A stretch of 64,000 nucleotides of DNA from SKKY01 sp965228015 (GCA_965228015.1 OZ245787.1:1834515-1898514), one strand, 5' to 3'; positions 38,032-49,315 are shown, numbered from the stretch's first letter. Program-made: numbers and translations. The notes: generated by a model not told the origin, from the sequence alone.

Positions 38032-39237
38032 CTAAGTATAGTCGACGAAGGACACTATAGCTTTCTGGTTTTCTATTCTTGATTTCTCTATGGAAAAAAG
38101 CAAACCCTGAAGCATTGAAAGCATTACAGAAATGTCGCTCTTCCCGTAATGAACAATTTGATAAAGGGTATAATATATTTCTTTTTCAAAGCTGATTGTT
38201 CGGAATATTGCTTTACCCTCTTTATTATCATTTTCTTTGAAAATGATATATCCATCTTTCAACTTTGCAATCTTACCTAATAAGATTCCTATGATTTTCA
38301 AACAGTGATTTGCAGTATTGGGATCATTCACTTCTGGAGATATTGCTCTAAGAGCAATATCAACTATTTTTTGAATTGCAAAACTAAAATCCTGTATCTC
38401 ACTTTTTCCCATTCCAATAGTAAGTGTTTCTAACAGCTTTTCAGTATAATCTTCTTTATATTCACTATTCTCATTTAAATGTAAAGTAAAAATTACAGTT
38501 GAATCACTGACAAAAGAGCCTATTCGCTCTTCAAAAACAAGTAAACAGTTTATTTCTGAGGCAATTTCAGAGATTTTGCCATGATCAATCAGCTGAATAT
38601 AACCATTATCTCTGCTTGTAATTCTTATAATTAAATCTTCCGTTTCCTTTATTTCCCTTTCAACGATATCTTTATCTTTAATCAGATCTTTGTATTCTTC
38701 AATTCTTTTAAGAGCTGAGACGTATAATCTTTCTATTAAATTATTCGTTTGAATGAAAGATCCTACATGAGTTATGTATAAAATGAAATAAGCCAGGCAG
38801 ACAAGGGAGTATATTATTGCCAGAGTTGCTGATACTACAAGCTGTTCACCAAGAGTAATTCTCATAAATAATAATGCGGTTATTGAATATACAAAACCAC
38901 CGGTAAATATACCTAGGGTTTTCATTGTTGTTTCATCAGAAAGAAAGTTTTCGACTGTGCGGAGAGAAAATTGAGATGAATAGGTTGTAAGCACAACCAT
39001 TGTTGTTGAAAAAGTAAATGTTGTCATTATAATTAATGCTCCTGCTATTACTGTAAGTATGGTTTTCGATAAATCAACACTTGTAAAAAGAATAGAAGGA
39101 AGAAATTCCGTTAAATTAATATAGATACCACTATCAAGATAAATAACGAAAAGCGCCCCAAAAAATAAAATCAGACTAATCATAGCAGGATATAGCCAGA
39201 TGCTTTTTTTAAAAATAAGCAACAATTTATTAAACAT
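38032..39237 (-). CDS. DUF2254-family membrane protein
   Basis: A 401-residue protein with four predicted transmembrane helices in the first 180 residues and a soluble C-terminal half. The family signature ALRAISPEVNDPNTA lies near residue 298 (usually ALSPGINDP-TA). Function unknown. Intact, on the minus strand, preceded by GGGGGAAT. The 120 bases between it and the MFS gene (39238-39356) are AT-rich and hold divergent promoter-like sequence only. Confidence 0.82.
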   Translation of the reverse strand: MFNKLLLIFKKSIWLYPAMISLILFFGALFVIYLDSGIYINLTEFLPSILFTSVDLSKTILTVIAGALIIMTTFTFSTTMVVLTTYSSQFSLRTVENFLSDETTMKTLGIFTGGFVYSITALLFMRITLGEQLVVSATLAIIYSLVCLAYFILYITHVGSFIQTNNLIERLYVSALKRIEEYKDLIKDKDIVEREIKETEDLIIRITSRDNGYIQLIDHGKISEIASEINCLLVFEERIGSFVSDSTVIFTLHLNENSEYKEDYTEKLLETLTIGMGKSEIQDFSFAIQKIVDIALRAISPEVNDPNTANHCLKIIGILLGKIAKLKDGYIIFKENDNKEGKAIFRTISFEKEIYYTLYQIVHYGKSDISVMLSMLQGLLFSIEKSRIENQKAIVSFVDYT

Positions 39238-39356
39238 AAGTATTCCCCCTTATTCAATAATTTATATATAAACATATATTTTAAATTATAAAAAAAGGTG
39301 AAAAATATATTGTATAATTGAATAAAATATAAATGCTTGGGAGAAGTACATAAAAT

Positions 39357-40573
39357 ATGGAAAAATATCATAACTGGGAAAAAATATAACAATATTTCTA
39401 GCAAGCCAGACTTTAACTCTTTTTGGCCCATCTTTGGTACAATATGCTATTTTATGATATATAACACTTCAGACTCAGTCAGGAATTATGATGACGATTT
39501 CAATTATATCTGGGTTTATTCCCAGCTTTTTTATATCACCCTTTGCAGGAGTTTGGGCAGACAGGTACAGCAGAAAAATGCTAATTATTATTTCCGATTT
39601 AACAATTGCATTCTTTACTCTATTACTTGCAATTATGTTTTTTAGGAAAAGATTCATTAGTATTAATTTTTCTTGTTTCAGTAATAAGATTTTTTGGATC
39701 AGGGGTCCAAACACCAGCGGTGGGGGCTTTTATACCTTCAATTGTTCCAGAGGATAAATTAACAAAAGTGAATGGCATTAATACGAGCATACAACCCTTT
39801 ATTTTTCTTCTTTCTCCTATGTTGAGTGGAGCCTTAATGGTTGCTGCAGATATAGAATATATTTTTTTATAGATGTACTTACAGCAATTATTGGAGTACT
39901 GGCTTTGGTGTGGTTTCTCAAAGTTCCACATCATAAAAGAGCCGAAGACAACGAGAAGATTGAGTATTTTCAAGATATGTTAAAAGGAATTAAATATATT
40001 AAGGAGCATGCATTTATTAAAATTTTATTTTTGTATTCAGCAGCATACTTTATATTAGCTGCACCTTTAGCCTTTTTAACACCCTTGCAGGTTGCCAGAA
40101 CATACGGAGATGATGTTTGGAGACTAACTGCAATTGAAATAGCATTTTCAGTTGGAATGATGCTTGAGGGAGTTTTAATGGCGTATTGGGGTGGATTTCA
40201 AAATAAATTACACTCTATGGCACTTTCAACATTCATTATTGCTATAGCTACATTAATTTTGGGCATACCACCCTCTTTTTGGGTATACCTTATTGTAATG
40301 GGATTAGCAGGTTTGGTAATGTCTTTGTTTAATACTCCCTTTATTGTGTTGATTCAGCAAAAAACTAATGAAAACTACCTTGGCAGAGTATTGGGAGTCT
40401 TGAATATGATTGCCAGTATTGTTATGCCGATGGTAATGCTCTTGTTTGGGCCTTTATCAGATATTATAAAAATTGAATGGCTACTTCTTATTACAGGGGT
40501 TTTGATTATGATTCAAGGTATTTTTATGGTGAAAAATAAAGTTCTTTTTGAAGCAGGAAGGAACAATTTGTAA
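39357..40573 (+). pseudogene. MFS efflux permease (EntS-like), at least four lesions
   Basis: Twelve-helix major-facilitator transporter in fragments. Lesions: A6 near 39380; TGA at the conserved tryptophan of AILWYITLQT (about 39454); A4 near 39650 before DSLVLIFLVSV; and T7 near 39863 before IDVLTAIIG. Readable family pieces are SFFISPFAGVWADRYSRK (the loop 2-3 motif), RFFGSGVQTPAVGAFIPSIV and, in one long frame from 39905, the C-terminal half. The intact protein would be about 405 residues. Confidence 0.8.
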
Positions 40574-40621
40574 AAAAAGTACGTCTTTATTATTAATATA
40601 TGATATTAAGGATGTGTTTAA

Positions 40622-41383
40622 ATGAATAAAATTATAAGTATTATAATTATTTTATTATTATTTTCAATTACGGTGGGTTGTGAAAAGGAAAAGGAAGGAG
40701 TAAAGGAAGATTATTTAGATTTAAGCATAATTCATCTTTCAGAGTATATTAAAGATAATATAGAGAAAATGAGCAGAGAAGATGCAGATAAACTACTACT
40801 CTATTTTGAAGATTTGCAAATAAAAGAGATTAGTAATTTCCAGAACAAAAATTCAAAAGAATTTACTGAAGAGCTAAGGAGTATTGGTTACAAGCTTGAA
40901 AGGGTTGAAGGGGACTTTTTTCCTGTTATTGACTATACTTTTTATAACAGTTATTTTCAGTTTATCTCCCAAGATTTGAAGGAATATTTTTCAATAATGA
41001 TAATTGAATCAGAACAAGTACCGGCAAAAAATGCAGCTTTAGTAATTGATAAAGAAGAAATTTTTACAAGAGCATTGAGGCAAGAAAGTTTTTTATTTAA
41101 TTATCCAAATTCACAAAGAAAAGAAGAAGTGGAGCAATTATTAAATAAATATATTTATTTTATTTATTATGGTTTAAACAACACTCCCTTATTTAATTTT
41201 TATTCAGAAAAGATGAAGGAAGAAGATATAATAAAATACTTAAAATTTACTAAAGAGAATCAAGAGAGCCTGTTAATAAAAGATTTATCTGTATTTGTTG
41301 ATATTATTGAAAAAAATAATTACACTCTGGATAACACATCTAAAGAATACAGAGAGGCAATTATTCCTGGTCTGGAGTCGTAA
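40622..41383 (+). CDS. Putative lipoprotein of unknown function
   Basis: A 253-residue secreted protein. The hydrophobic signal IISIIIILLLFSITVGC ends in a lipobox cysteine at residue 20. The mature part is mostly helical and acidic. It ends 17 bp before the secreted M3 peptidase gene and may be co-transcribed with it. I do not recognise a family. Confidence 0.7.
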   Translation: MNKIISIIIILLLFSITVGCEKEKEGVKEDYLDLSIIHLSEYIKDNIEKMSREDADKLLLYFEDLQIKEISNFQNKNSKEFTEELRSIGYKLERVEGDFFPVIDYTFYNSYFQFISQDLKEYFSIMIIESEQVPAKNAALVIDKEEIFTRALRQESFLFNYPNSQRKEEVEQLLNKYIYFIYYGLNNTPLFNFYSEKMKEEDIIKYLKFTKENQESLLIKDLSVFVDIIEKNNYTLDNTSKEYREAIIPGLES

Positions 41384-42482
41384 AAACTATTATATGAGGA
41401 ATGGAAATATTGTGTAGATTTAACCGCCAATTCAATATTAAAGGTAAGAAAAGTGTTGTATTAATAATGCTAATTGTATTTTTACTATCGAATATTATTG
41501 GGATAAATTCTTTTGCAATGGAAGAGAAATATTTAGAAAATCCTGTTATAAGATTTGCCATGGGGGAAAGTGAATTGCCAGAATATGATTTAATTAAGGC
41601 TAGTGATTTTTTCCCGGCATTAAATTATGCAGTTAATGATGATAAAAAACTGTTGATAATATAATAAATAATTATTGAAATTCCAACATTTAAAAATACA
41701 ATTGAACCCCTGGAAGGCTTAAATAAGGTAGGATATATTGAAAATATTTTATATAGTCTTTATTCAACGGATTCAAATGAATTAATAGACAGAATTGTTA
41801 GTGAAACATCTGGTATATCTTCAAAGCATTTTTCAGAAATCTTTTTTAATAAAGAACTTTTTGAAAAAGTAAATTATGTATATGAAAATGAAGACAGAAG
41901 CAAGCTTTCACCTGCTCAAAATCTTGTTTTAGAAAATACATATTATTCTTTTATTAACAGCAGTACTGATTTACCCCTGGAAAAACAGGAAAGAATTAAA
42001 GAGATAAACAATCGTCTAAGCTATTTAGCTTATAATTATTCTTCAAATTCGTTATCTTCACAAAAAGAAAGTTTTATTCTTGTTACAGATATAAATAAAC
42101 TAAGTGGACTGTCTCCGAAATTTATTGAAGAATTGGAAATAGAAGCAGAGAACAGAGAATTATCAGGTTGGGTAATCCCAACTTCTTATTCATATTATCT
42201 TCAGGCAATGGAAAATGCAGAAAACAGAGATTTGAGAAAAGAGTTATATATAAAGAGCCGCTCTGTTGCTGGCCCGGAAACTGATTTTGACAACTCAGAA
42301 TTGGTTAAAGAATTTGTTAATTTAAGACTCGAGCTTGCAAATATCTATGATCATTCTTCCTATTCAGAGTGGATTCTTGAAAACAGAATGATTGGCAGTA
42401 AAGAAAATGCTTTTTCTTTTCTTGAAGAATATAATGATAAAGTATTTGAACCAGCAAAAGAAGAAATTGAGTTATTAAAAAA

Positions 42483-43868
42483 GGTTCTACAATAAATGTT
42501 GGGGTGGTAAAAATCATTCTGACATTTTTTGCGAAAAAATACAGAGCATTGGGTAAATCCATGTTAGAGAATACCCACTATAATCTAAGGAGGAATTTAC
42601 TTATGCTCTGTAATAACCATTATATTAAAAAATTAATTGGTTTTAAAGGGATAATTTTAGAACAATTAGAAACTTCTTCTGATTCAATGTCCTTTTCTTT
42701 TTCTCTGGAGATTAAAACTCACAATTACCCCAAATGCCATCAACAAACCAGTAAAGTTCATGATTACAGAATTCAAATGATAAAAGATATTTCCATCTCA
42801 GGGAAGAAAACCTACCTTTACTACAAAAAAAGAAGGTACGTTTGTAATCACTGCAATAAAAAATTCTACGAAAAAAATGATTTTCTCCCCCGCTATCAAA
42901 GAATGACCAGCAGGCTGATAAAATACATAATTACTCGAATGAAAAATGTTTACTCTGTATCTGATATTGCCAAAGAGAATAATATTTCACCATCAACGGC
43001 TCTCAGGCTTTTTAGATTCATAAACTATTCCCTAACAAAATTGCCCGAAGCAATCTCTATTGATGAATTTAAAGGTAATGCCGGGGGCAAAAAGTACCAG
43101 TGCATATTAACTGATCCCCAAAACAAGAAGGTACTTGATATTCTTCACGGAAGAGAACAACACATTTTATCGGACTATTTCAGGAAATTCAATGACAGGG
43201 ATAAAGTAAAATACTTCATTATGGATATGTGGCAACCTTACAAGGATATTGCTGAAACATATTTTAAAAATGCAACTATCATTATCGATAAATTCCATTT
43301 CATTAGGCAGGTCACTTAGGCATTTGAAAGAATTAGGAAAGATGAGCAAAAGAAATTTGCCAAGGAAAGGCGAAGATATTTCAAAAGAAGTCGCTCCCTT
43401 CTCTTAAAAAGAATGAAGTATTTAACTCCTGAAGAAATTGACCAGGTAAACGTTATGCTTGCTACTTCTGAGAAACTGCAAAAAGCTTATATGTTAAAAG
43501 AAAAATTTTATAACTTTGTTGACAGCAGTGATTTAGAAAGTGCAAAAAAGAATTTGAAAGCCTGGTATATGTTTGTTATGTCCTGTGAGCTTGAAGAATT
43601 CGATAAATGCTCCAGAACCATTTTCAACTGGCAGAAATATATTCTTAATTCATTTACTTGTACTTATACTAACGGATATACAGAAGGAGTTAACAACAAA
43701 ATTAAGGTTTTAAAAAGAAATGCTTATGGTGTAAGAAATTTTTGGAGATTCAAAAACAGAATAATGCACGTAATGAACTAAAAACAATTTAAATGAGTAC
43801 CGCATTTTTCAATGCGGTACTCATGGAATCTAATCTAATTGGGTTACCCCAACATTTGACAAAGAACC
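42483..43868 (+). mobile_element. ISL3-family insertion sequence, complete length
   Basis: A 1386-bp element with terminal repeats GGTTCTACAATAAATGTTGG and GGTTCTTTGTCAAATGTTGG (right end read inward). It is flanked by the 8-bp duplication TTAAAAAA at 42475-42482 and 43869-43876, the length expected for ISL3. The right end carries a terminator-like hairpin at 43797-43824. A truncated relative in inverse orientation lies at 34778. Confidence 0.93.
42603..43781 (+). pseudogene. ISL3 transposase, interrupted
   Basis: The start ATG follows AAGGAGG. The N-terminal zinc finger has Y at one usual cysteine (HNYPKC, where CPKC is expected), then RRYVCNHCNKKFYE. The DDE-like core reads SIDEFKG (first D) and IMDMWQPY (second D). 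After FHFIRQVT a TAG at 43317-43319 interrupts the frame; the reading then continues to the ending NGYTEGVNNKIKVLKRNAYG (E region). One substitution from a sense codon (for example AAG to TAG) would explain it. Confidence 0.85.
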
Positions 43869-44966
43869 TTAAAAAATTATGCGGCTTCCAAGGGTTTCTC
43901 AGAAGAATTCCAAATTTATGATTACTATTATTATTTAATAAATATAAAGAAGAAACATATAGCTTTGATCAGGAAGTTCTTAGGGAATATTTTGAATATG
44001 AGAATATAAAAAAAGGAATTTTCAATTTATATAATAAACTATATGGTATATCTCTTATTAAGAGAACAGATTATCCTGTTTATTATCCTGAAGTTGAATT
44101 ATATGAAGTAAAAGATTCTTTAGATTCAACTGTTGGATTTTTGTATCTGGATATCTTTGACAGAAGTTTAAAAAGTTCAGGAGCCTGGTGTGCTTCCATA
44201 AGATTTCAGAAATCGGGAGAAAATGAAAAAATATTGCCTATCGCAAGTATTTCAGCTGATGCGGGGAAAAACTTATCAAAAGGAAAAATTCTTCTGACGC
44301 ATTTTGATTTAATTACATTCCTTCATGAAAGTGGTCATGCTATGCACTTATTGCTTTCCGATGTTGAATACCAAAGTCTGTCTGGTTTTAATGTATCATG
44401 GAATTTTGTTGAATTACCTTCAAGTATTATGGAAAATTGGGCTTATGAAAAAGAATTTTTTGAGACATTTGCTTATCACTATGAAACAGGAGAACTGATA
44501 CCGGATGAACTGGTTGTAAAAATCCAGGACCAAAGAAAAATTCTAAATGCTTTTGATAATCTTGGGTATAAAAGATCTGCTGGTTTAGACTTAGCGTGGC
44601 ATTCAATTGAAAAACCATATACAGGAGAAGTCAAAGATTTTGAAAGGAATTATTTTATCAATTCTGATATTTTACCTGTAGTGGGAGATTCCGTTACCAG
44701 TACAAGATTTAATCATATTTTTGATGGAGGATATTCCGCAGGATATTACAGTTATTTATGGGCCTGGGTACTGGATGCCGACGCATTTACTGAATTTAAG
44801 GAAAATGGAATAATGAGCCGAGAGTTTGGGGAAAGATTTAGAAATTTAATTCTTGCTAAAGGTGCATCTGAAAAAGCGTTGAAGTTATTTAAAGGTTTTA
44901 CCGGAGAAGAACCTTCAATGGATGCTCTGGTAGAAAGAAATGGATGGAATTAAGATAATACTTTTT

Positions 44967-44994
44967 GCTGGTGATAAATATCACCAGCTTTTTT
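44967..44994 (+). terminator. Terminator after the M3 peptidase gene
   Basis: GCTGGTGAT at 44967-44975 and ATCACCAGC at 44980-44988, then six T. Confidence 0.9.
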
Positions 44995-45000
44995 AAGCTT

Positions 45001-45054
45001 ATGGTTAACCGGCAAAAATAATTGGTTGACAAAGAAAGAGAAATAATATATTCT
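45001..45054 (+). promoter_or_regulatory. BirA-type biotin operator overlapping a promoter
   Basis: Half-sites GGTTAACC (45003-45010) and GGTTGACAA (45024-45032) are separated by 13 bp, the arrangement known for BirA boxes of Bacillus (TTGTTAACC, 13 bp, GGTTAACAA). The second half-site contains the -35 hexamer TTGACA (45026-45031); an AT-rich -10 (TATATT or TATTCT) follows at 45047-45054. BirA bound with biotinyl-AMP would block the promoter of the hotdog-bioY-thiolase-ligase operon. Confidence 0.75.
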
Positions 45055-45087
45055 TAATAACTGTAGGGAAAAAATGGAGGTTGAAAA

Positions 45088-45662
45088 ATGGTATTTGTTT
45101 TCTCAAATATAATGAAAGAGCTATCTTCAGAAATTTCAGATGGTTTTTTCCTTACAAAAATAGAAGCTTTTTCAGAAAGATTTACTAATAAATTACCAGT
45201 AACGAATTTTTCTGCAAGAGTTGTCAAAAAAAAGGAAACATCCTTATATTCTTATTATCTTTGCGAAGGGGTGGGGTTAGGGAAAGATAAGGAAACTATA
45301 TATTTAAATTTTTTTTAATGAAGGAAAATTCTCAAAATGGAAAAGAAAACAATAAAGAAAAGTTGAAATATTTACTTGAAAAATATGAGTACTCTATAAA
45401 ATTTTCATTCTTGGAAATAGAAAGTTTTTGCAATGATGTTGGTGATGAAAATGAAATACATAAAGGGGAAAGTCCAGTTGTCCCTGGTTTATTAATTATT
45501 AAGAAGTCCTTAGGTGAAATGACAACTATAAATAGTTTGCTGGTAAATTTTTATAAACCAGTGTACTCAGAGCAAGAAGTATTTATTAAAAAAACAATAA
45601 TGAAATATTTGGAATTTACGAAGGTTCTTTATGTTTCAAAATTAAAATATCTTAGGAGGTAG
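45088..45662 (+). pseudogene. Hotdog-fold (MaoC-like) protein, one frameshift
   Basis: First gene of the biotin-related operon, behind GGAGG. The second half reads FSFLEIESFCNDVGDENEIHKGESPVVPGLLI, close to the MaoC-type dehydratase motif (usually GDxNPxH). The frame breaks at the T8 run near 45309-45316; one added T joins the two parts into about 190 residues. A hotdog domain beside a thiolase and an acyl-CoA ligase fits acyl chain handling, perhaps pimeloyl precursor synthesis, but this is inference. Confidence 0.6.
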
Positions 45663-45666
45663 TAAT

Positions 45667-46203
45667 TTGAACAAGTTAAAAACAAAGGATTTTATGTATT
45701 CATCAATCTTTGCAGCAGTAATTAGTGTATTAGGATTTTTATTGTTTCCACTGCCCTTTAGCCCGGTTCCCGTAACAGGACAGTCTTTAGGAATAATGCT
45801 TGCGGGTTGTTTACTTACTACAAGACAGGCAGCTATGGCTGTTGGAACTTTTTTATTAATTGGAATTGCAGGAGTTCCTGTTTTTGCTGGTGGAACAGCT
45901 GGGATAGGAATTTTGTTAGGTCCAAGAGGTGGTTATTTAATAGGATTTTTTGTAGGTGCAGTTGTTATTTCAATTCTTAAAAAACGTTTTAATAGCATTA
46001 CAGGGCTTGGCTTTGCAAATGTCGTTGGTGGAATAGTTGTAGCATATCTGTTGGGTGTACTTTGGTTAAACTGGGTTACAGGCATGGGTATTCAGGCAGC
46101 TTTTGCAGGAGGAGCACTTCCATTTATACCAGGAGACATATTTAAAGCAGTTGTTGCTTCTGTAGTTGGATGCAAGGTTAATAAAAGAATGGAAAATTAT
46201 TAA
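45667..46203 (+). CDS. bioY: Biotin ECF transporter S component BioY
   Basis: Membrane protein of 178 residues with six hydrophobic segments. Signature residues are LPFSPVPVTGQSLGIMLAG, where substrate binding occurs, and the late GALPFIPGDIFKAVVAS. It starts with TTG behind AGGAGGTAG. BioY imports biotin alone or with EcfAAT modules, which are not in the window. Its position behind a BirA operator supports biotin control. Intact, unlike both ends of the operon. Confidence 0.95.
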   Translation: MNKLKTKDFMYSSIFAAVISVLGFLLFPLPFSPVPVTGQSLGIMLAGCLLTTRQAAMAVGTFLLIGIAGVPVFAGGTAGIGILLGPRGGYLIGFFVGAVVISILKKRFNSITGLGFANVVGGIVVAYLLGVLWLNWVTGMGIQAAFAGGALPFIPGDIFKAVVASVVGCKVNKRMENY

Positions 46204-46215
46204 GAAGGTTAGTTA

Positions 46216-47367
46216 ATGAAAAAGGTATATATTGTTGGGGGGATGAGAACCCCAATTACAAAAACTGGCGGAGCATTTAAAAATATTCTTCCAGAAAAAC
46301 TTGGAGCCTGGGTTCTTAAAGGGATTTCTGAAAAATATAAAATCCATCCCGAATATATTGATCAGGTTATTTTGGGAAATTCTGTTGGATCGGGAGGTAA
46401 TATTGCAAGGGTTACACTTCTTGAAGCAGGCTGGCCAGAAAGCATTCCTGGTATAACCATAGACTTTCAGTGTGGCTCTGGTATGAGCGCTGTTAATCTT
46501 GCTGCAAGTCAGATACTTGCAGGCCAGTCAGATTTAATTATTGCGGGAGGTATTGAAAGTACCAGTCTCGCTCCTAAAAGACAATTTAATAAGAGAGATC
46601 CTCGTTTTGACAAGAATAACTCCTTTTTTGAGAGAGCTCCATTTGCACCAGAAAATTTTGATGATCCGGATATGGGAATTGGGGCCGAAAATTTAGGGGA
46701 ATTAACGGGAATTTCCAGAGAAGAAATGGATTCCCAGGCTTTTTTAAGTCATCAAAGAGCAGAAAAAGCTTTTGAAGAAGGTATTTTAAAAGATCTAATC
46801 ATTCCAATTGAAGTTGAAGGGAAAATAATAAGTAAAGATGAGTCCCTTAGAAATTTGTCAGAAAAGTTAGTAAAAAGAACGCCCCCTGTTTTTAAAAAAG
46901 ATGGGAAATTAACCGCAGGCAATTCATGTCTGACCCATGACGGAGCTGCTGGAATACTTTTAGCTTCGAAGAAAGCTGTTAAAAAGTTTGGTCTAAAGCC
47001 GGAAGGGATTTTCATAGATGGAATGCATGTTGGAGTGCCAACGGATTTGTTTCCATTAGCACCTGTAAAAGTAATTAAAGATATTTGCATAAAAAACAAT
47101 TTAAAATTGGAAGATATTGATTTAATTGAAATTAATGAAGCCTTTGCAGTTAAAGTAATTGTTTGTTCAAAGGAACTAAATATTAATCAAGATAAAATTA
47201 ATATTTTGGGAGGGGCTCTGGCTTATGGTCATCCTTATGGGGCATCAGGCTGTATTATAATTTTACATTTGCTGAAAGCTCTTGAATATTCAAAGGCTAA
47301 AAAAGGTATTGCTGCAATTGGAGTTGGAGGAGGAACAGGCTCGGGACTTCTCTTGGAAAGGCTGTAA
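46216..47367 (+). CDS. Thiolase-family protein lacking the second catalytic cysteine (YhfS-like)
   Basis: Acetyl-CoA acetyltransferase-like protein of 383 residues, complete. The nucleophile cysteine is in DFQCGSGMSAV near residue 87, and the catalytic histidines are in GGALAYGHPYGASG and the NEAFAVK region. The usual LC-V/I-GGG motif with the proton-transferring cysteine reads IGVGGG, so that cysteine is glycine. In B. subtilis the BirA-controlled yhfUTS operon has the same gene set (BioY, ligase, thiolase). A role in pimelate or biotin precursor metabolism is inferred. Confidence 0.8.
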   Translation: MKKVYIVGGMRTPITKTGGAFKNILPEKLGAWVLKGISEKYKIHPEYIDQVILGNSVGSGGNIARVTLLEAGWPESIPGITIDFQCGSGMSAVNLAASQILAGQSDLIIAGGIESTSLAPKRQFNKRDPRFDKNNSFFERAPFAPENFDDPDMGIGAENLGELTGISREEMDSQAFLSHQRAEKAFEEGILKDLIIPIEVEGKIISKDESLRNLSEKLVKRTPPVFKKDGKLTAGNSCLTHDGAAGILLASKKAVKKFGLKPEGIFIDGMHVGVPTDLFPLAPVKVIKDICIKNNLKLEDIDLIEINEAFAVKVIVCSKELNINQDKINILGGALAYGHPYGASGCIIILHLLKALEYSKAKKGIAAIGVGGGTGSGLLLERL

Positions 47368-48538
47368 AAATATATGAAAATTTATGATGGAGTAGAAAAA
47401 ATGCTCAACTGAATGGGAATAAAACTGCTTTGATTTATGGTCAAAAAAACTATCTTATGAGGAACTTAAAGTTGACTCAGATTTATTAGCAGAGGAACTT
47501 AATAGGACTTTTCCTAATAATTCAGTTTTAAATTTCCAGGCAAAAGATCCTTTAAACAGCATTGTTTTTTTAATTGCTGCATCAAAAGCTGGAATGAGAG
47601 TTGTTTTGACTGATGATTCTTATCCTGATGAATATTTAAGAGATACTTTGAAGAACTCTTTTTACAATAAAGATAATAATGTTTTTTTGGGTATACTAAG
47701 TTCGGGAAGTACAAACAATCCTAAGCTTATTTGGAGAAGTCATGAAAGCTGGTGCAAAGCTTTTCCTTTTCAGAGAGAGTACTTTAAGATATCTGAAAAA
47801 GACACCCTCTTTTTAGCCGGGTCTTTAATTTATTCTGCAAATTTAAATTCTTCTCTCCATATGTTAAATGAAGGAGGGAGCGTAGTATTTTCTTCTTCAA
47901 AATTTCCAAAAATATAGCTTGAGGAGATAAATAAAAATAATGTAACTACAATTTTTTTGGTACCTGCAAATTACAGAATATTGTTAAAAACTATGAAAGA
48001 AAATATTTCCCAGGTAAGAGTTTTAATAAGTGCAGGAGAAAAGATGGATAAAAAACTTTTTGTGAGCTTCTTGAAGTATTTGAAAATCCAGACTTTTTTG
48101 AATACTATGGAGCAGCAGAAATGGGTCATATTAGCTGGATAGGAAAAGAGGAGCTCATAGAAAAACCACAATCTGTGGGCAAGGCTTTTCCTGGAGTTAA
48201 AATTACTATAAAGAATAACAGAATATGGGTTTCCAGTCCCTTTGCTGCTTCTGGTTTTGAATCAGAATCTACTATTAAGGATTTAGGTTATTTTGATAAA
48301 GAGGGCTTTTTATACTTAACAGGAAGAGAAGGTAACGCAATAAACAAGGGTGGAATAAAGATAATACCCCAGGATATAGAAAAAATAATTAAAGAAATAC
48401 CGGGTGTTGAAGATTCCCTTGTAATCGGTCAAGAAGATTCTTCAAAAGGTCAAATTGTTGTTTCTTTTGTGGAAACAAAAAATCCTGAAATGGGGGTGCG
48501 GACAAAAACCTGGACTAAAAATACAGGAGGATGTCTAT

Positions 48539-49315
48539 ATGTATTCCTACGAAGAAAAAATTAAAGCTGTAAAATTATTAATTAAATATGACAAATGTTA
48601 TGCACAAGTAATGCGGGAGTTAGGATACCTAGATAGAAAATCCCTAACGGCGTGGTACAAACAATATTTAAGTAATGGTGACTTAATTAAAGAATGTGAA
48701 AGAAAAGCAAAATTTTCTGAAGAAGAAAAATACAGAGCTGTTAATCATTATTTAGAACACGGAAAATGTGTACGACGCACTACAAGAATTCTTGGATATC
48801 CAAGCAGACCTACTCTTGATAAATGGATACTAGAATTGGCGCCTGAACAAAAGAAATATTGTCGCTCAGGTAACGCATTGATAAAATATACTCGTGAACA
48901 AAAAGAAGCAGCAGTTATAGCTTTATGCTCACGGGAAAAATCGGCCAGAGAAGTAGCGAATGAAATTGGCATTACCTGTGAGAGGCTTTATAGTTGGAAA
49001 AATCAGCTTCTAAAAAAAGGGTGGAATAGGACAATGCCAAAAAAAGATAAAGTATCCCCAAAAGTGAAAACTAATATTAGTGATGATCAAGCAAAATTAT
49101 TATTAAAAGAAAAAGATGTTCTTTTAAAACAAGTGGAAGAATTAAAAAAGGATATATATCATCTTCAGTTAGAAAGAGATATTTTGGAAAAAGCAGCAGA
49201 AATAATAAAAAAAGATAAGGGCATTAGCATAAAAACACTTTCTAATAGTGAAAAAGCCATGGCGATTAATGCCCTAAGAGAGAATTTTTTTAAAAGATTT
49301 ATTGATAATTCTTAA
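48539..49315 (+). CDS. IS3-family OrfA, long form with repeated helix-turn-helix
   Basis: A 258-residue DNA-binding protein from the ATG at 48539, 8 bp behind CAGGAGG. Three helix-turn-helix-like units are visible: YAQVMRELGYLDRKSLTAWY, VRRTTRILGYPSRPTLDKWI and AREVANEIGITCERLYSWK. A C-terminal coiled coil (KLLLKEKDVLLKQVEELKKD) follows. It overlaps or abuts orfB, as in IS3 elements that make a fused transposase by frameshifting. Confidence 0.8.
   Translation: MYSYEEKIKAVKLLIKYDKCYAQVMRELGYLDRKSLTAWYKQYLSNGDLIKECERKAKFSEEEKYRAVNHYLEHGKCVRRTTRILGYPSRPTLDKWILELAPEQKKYCRSGNALIKYTREQKEAAVIALCSREKSAREVANEIGITCERLYSWKNQLLKKGWNRTMPKKDKVSPKVKTNISDDQAKLLLKEKDVLLKQVEELKKDIYHLQLERDILEKAAEIIKKDKGISIKTLSNSEKAMAINALRENFFKRFIDNS

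Larger units (their letters stand above)
41401..44953 (+). pseudogene. Secreted M3-family (Dcp/OpdA-like) zinc metallopeptidase, interrupted by an ISL3 element
   Basis: Oligopeptidase with a signal peptide (VVLIMLIVFLLSNIIGINSFA). The N-terminal part is in two frames, with stops near 41662, and runs to 42482. After the IS the frame resumes at 43869 (NYAASKGFSEEFQIYDYYYY). From 44141 it is open to the stop, with the zinc motif HESGHAMH, the Glu-rich SSIMENWAYE and the typical end HIFDGGYSAGYYSYLWAWVLDADAF. The IS divides it ahead of the active site. A TTAAAAAA duplication marks the insertion. Confidence 0.88.

Noticed and set aside
39440..39470. TGA at a conserved tryptophan of the MFS gene, plus TGA codons inside two transposase families, hinting at TGA recoded as Trp
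   Set aside because: TGA is used as the normal stop of intact genes here (aldolase, CstA, lysA, ispF), TGG is used freely for Trp, and the MFS gene has other lesions. A TGG to TGA mutation is simpler.
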